This document shows positions 28,717-29,733 of a stretch of 29,733 nucleotides of DNA, one piece after another. Under the pieces are notes generated by a model, which made no database searches, was not told where the DNA came from, and was given only the letters and a program-made list of their open reading frames with translations. This DNA comes from Phaeoceros laevis (lineage: Eukaryota; Anthocerotophyta; Anthocerotopsida; Notothyladales), in contig JBNGIQ010008288.1 of assembly GCA_049999765.1 (NCBI GenBank), positions 1 through 29,733 of the forward strand, given 5' to 3'. The number at the start of each line of letters is the position of its first letter. Position 1 is the first letter of the stretch. The position numbers and the translations under genes were made by a program.

Positions 28717-29733
28717 ATGCCGATGGCGTCGTCGGAGTCGTTTCCCACAGCTGGGCCTAGTCCCGAGCTCAAGGCAAACATCCTGAGCAGGCGCTTCTGG
28801 CACTGGATGCACTCCATGGTGATGCTGGGCAACAAACGGCCTCTCCAGCCAGCAGATTTGTACGACATGAATCCCAGAGAGTCGACAGAGTACCTTGCGC
28901 AGCTGTGGCAGAGAACCGCGGAGAAGCAGAAGAGGCAGCCCAAGCTTGAGGGAAGCAAAGGCCCCAGCACTTGTACCAAGTTCCCTCCGATCTGGGGCGT
29001 CCTCTTCTCGGCCCTGGGGAGGGAATTTTTCCTGGCATCCCTGTACAAGCCCCTGTGGCTCACGGCGGTGATGCTCCAGGTCTACGTGCTCAAGGCCTTG
29101 GTGCAGACCGCTGAGGACAAGGAGAAGCAGCTGCAGTGGTGGTGGGGAACTCTCCTGGTGCTGGCCATGCTGCTCACATCGGTGGTGCAGAGCGTGTCGC
29201 AGCACGCGATGGTCACGCTGAGCCAGAAGGTGGGCATGAAGGTGCGCTCCATCGTGACCCTGGCCGTTTTCGACAAGGTGTTGGCTATGAAGTCCGTGGC
29301 TATGGCGGGATCCAGCAGCGGCCGATTGATGAACCTGGTGACCAACGACACGCAGAAGCTCCTGGACGCGGCCACCTTCTTCCACTATGTGTGGTTCGCG
29401 CTGGTGGAGCTGCTGGTGCTGGCGGCCTTCTGCATCTGGGAGGCCGGCGTGGCGGCCGTGCCAGGGGTGGTGCTCTCTTTCTGCACGCAGCCGCTCCTGG
29501 TGTGGATGGCCCGCTCTGTAGGGCGGATCCGCAGGAAGGCTGTGGCGTGCACCGACGCCCAGGTCCGGCTGGTGGGAGAGATGCTCAACGGCGTGAGAGT
29601 GGTGAAGTACAATGGCTGGACGTCGGCGTTTCTGGAGCAGGTGGAGGAGCTGAGGAGGAAGGAGATGCGGTTCATCAAGCGGGCCGCCTACCTCCGCGCT
29701 TCCACTTCCACCATCCGGGACGCTGCCACGCCC
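28717..29733 (+). CDS. ABC transporter subfamily C (MRP type), N-terminal part, partial
   Basis: ATP-driven exporter of conjugates and other organic anions, normally in vacuolar or plasma membrane. The frame is open for 339 codons to the window edge with no intron. The in-frame TGA at 28696-28698 supports ATG 28717 as start. There is no TMD0: a soluble N-terminus of about 100 residues (with DLYDMNPRE, as in short MRPs) leads into the first transmembrane domain. Family hallmarks are visible: KVGMKVRSIVTLAVFDKVLAM, then SSGRLMNLVTNDTQKLLDA (the elbow-to-coupling region), then GEMLNGVRVVKYNGW and the following helix EQVEELRRKEM. Nucleotide-binding domains lie outside the window. GC content is clearly higher than in TAF1. 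Confident as ABCC; substrate unknown. Confidence 0.9.
   Translation, partial: MPMASSESFPTAGPSPELKANILSRRFWHWMHSMVMLGNKRPLQPADLYDMNPRESTEYLAQLWQRTAEKQKRQPKLEGSKGPSTCTKFPPIWGVLFSALGREFFLASLYKPLWLTAVMLQVYVLKALVQTAEDKEKQLQWWWGTLLVLAMLLTSVVQSVSQHAMVTLSQKVGMKVRSIVTLAVFDKVLAMKSVAMAGSSSGRLMNLVTNDTQKLLDAATFFHYVWFALVELLVLAAFCIWEAGVAAVPGVVLSFCTQPLLVWMARSVGRIRRKAVACTDAQVRLVGEMLNGVRVVKYNGWTSAFLEQVEELRRKEMRFIKRAAYLRASTSTIRDAATP

Noticed and set aside
28711-29385. 224-codon reverse-strand frame rich in His and Gln
   Set aside because: Antisense of the ABCC coding region with biased composition and no domain.

Overview
The window looks like nuclear DNA from a land plant. Evidence: a 20-exon TAF1 gene with the plant layout (ubiquitin-like insert, CCHC knuckle, C-terminal bromodomain), an intronless PLS/E-class pentatricopeptide gene, a DUF2921 gene, telo-box and site II promoter motifs, and a CACTA transposon end. 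Short introns (77-433 nt) and a PPR gene with bulky insertions between repeats fit a non-seed plant better than a flowering plant; that placement is inference.

Layout. 1-235 (-): 5' end of an unidentified basic/acidic protein, divergent from TAF1 across a 371-bp shared promoter. 607-10321 (+): complete TAF1, 2,006 codons in frame, with a 21-bp tandem repeat in intron 18 and a tRNA-like element lacking its anticodon in intron 19. 10.3-13.9 kb: gene-poor, with a perfect 32-bp hairpin, a 734-bp element with 41-bp terminal inverted repeats, and a dispersed repeat copied again at 23.8 kb. 13936-18668 (-): a gene joining leucine-rich repeats, a ROC GTPase, COR, and a caspase-like p20/p10 protease domain. 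18966-19507 (-): probable TTC27 N-terminal fragment. 20104-22889 (-): PPR gene with one frameshift before its E region. 24250-26892 (+): DUF2921 protein that has lost its membrane half. 27292-27861 (+): Lys/Arg-rich reading frame cut by a CACTA end with an array of 11-bp motifs. 28717 to the window edge (+): start of an ABCC transporter.

The main discovery candidate is the LRR-ROC-COR-caspase gene. Plants are described as having metacaspases, not metazoan-type caspases, and the known plant ROCO protein (TORNADO1) ends without a protease. Here a caspase-like domain follows COR directly, with a His/Cys pair 46 codons apart and a recognisable p10 end. That is the plan of a GTPase-switched protease receptor. 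The copy carries a 28-bp tandem duplication exactly between COR and protease, plus three apparent 1-nt losses. It may be a decaying pseudogene, an alternatively spliced gene, or a good gene with consensus errors. TAF1 in the same window is clean over 6 kb of coding sequence, which argues against uniformly poor sequence.
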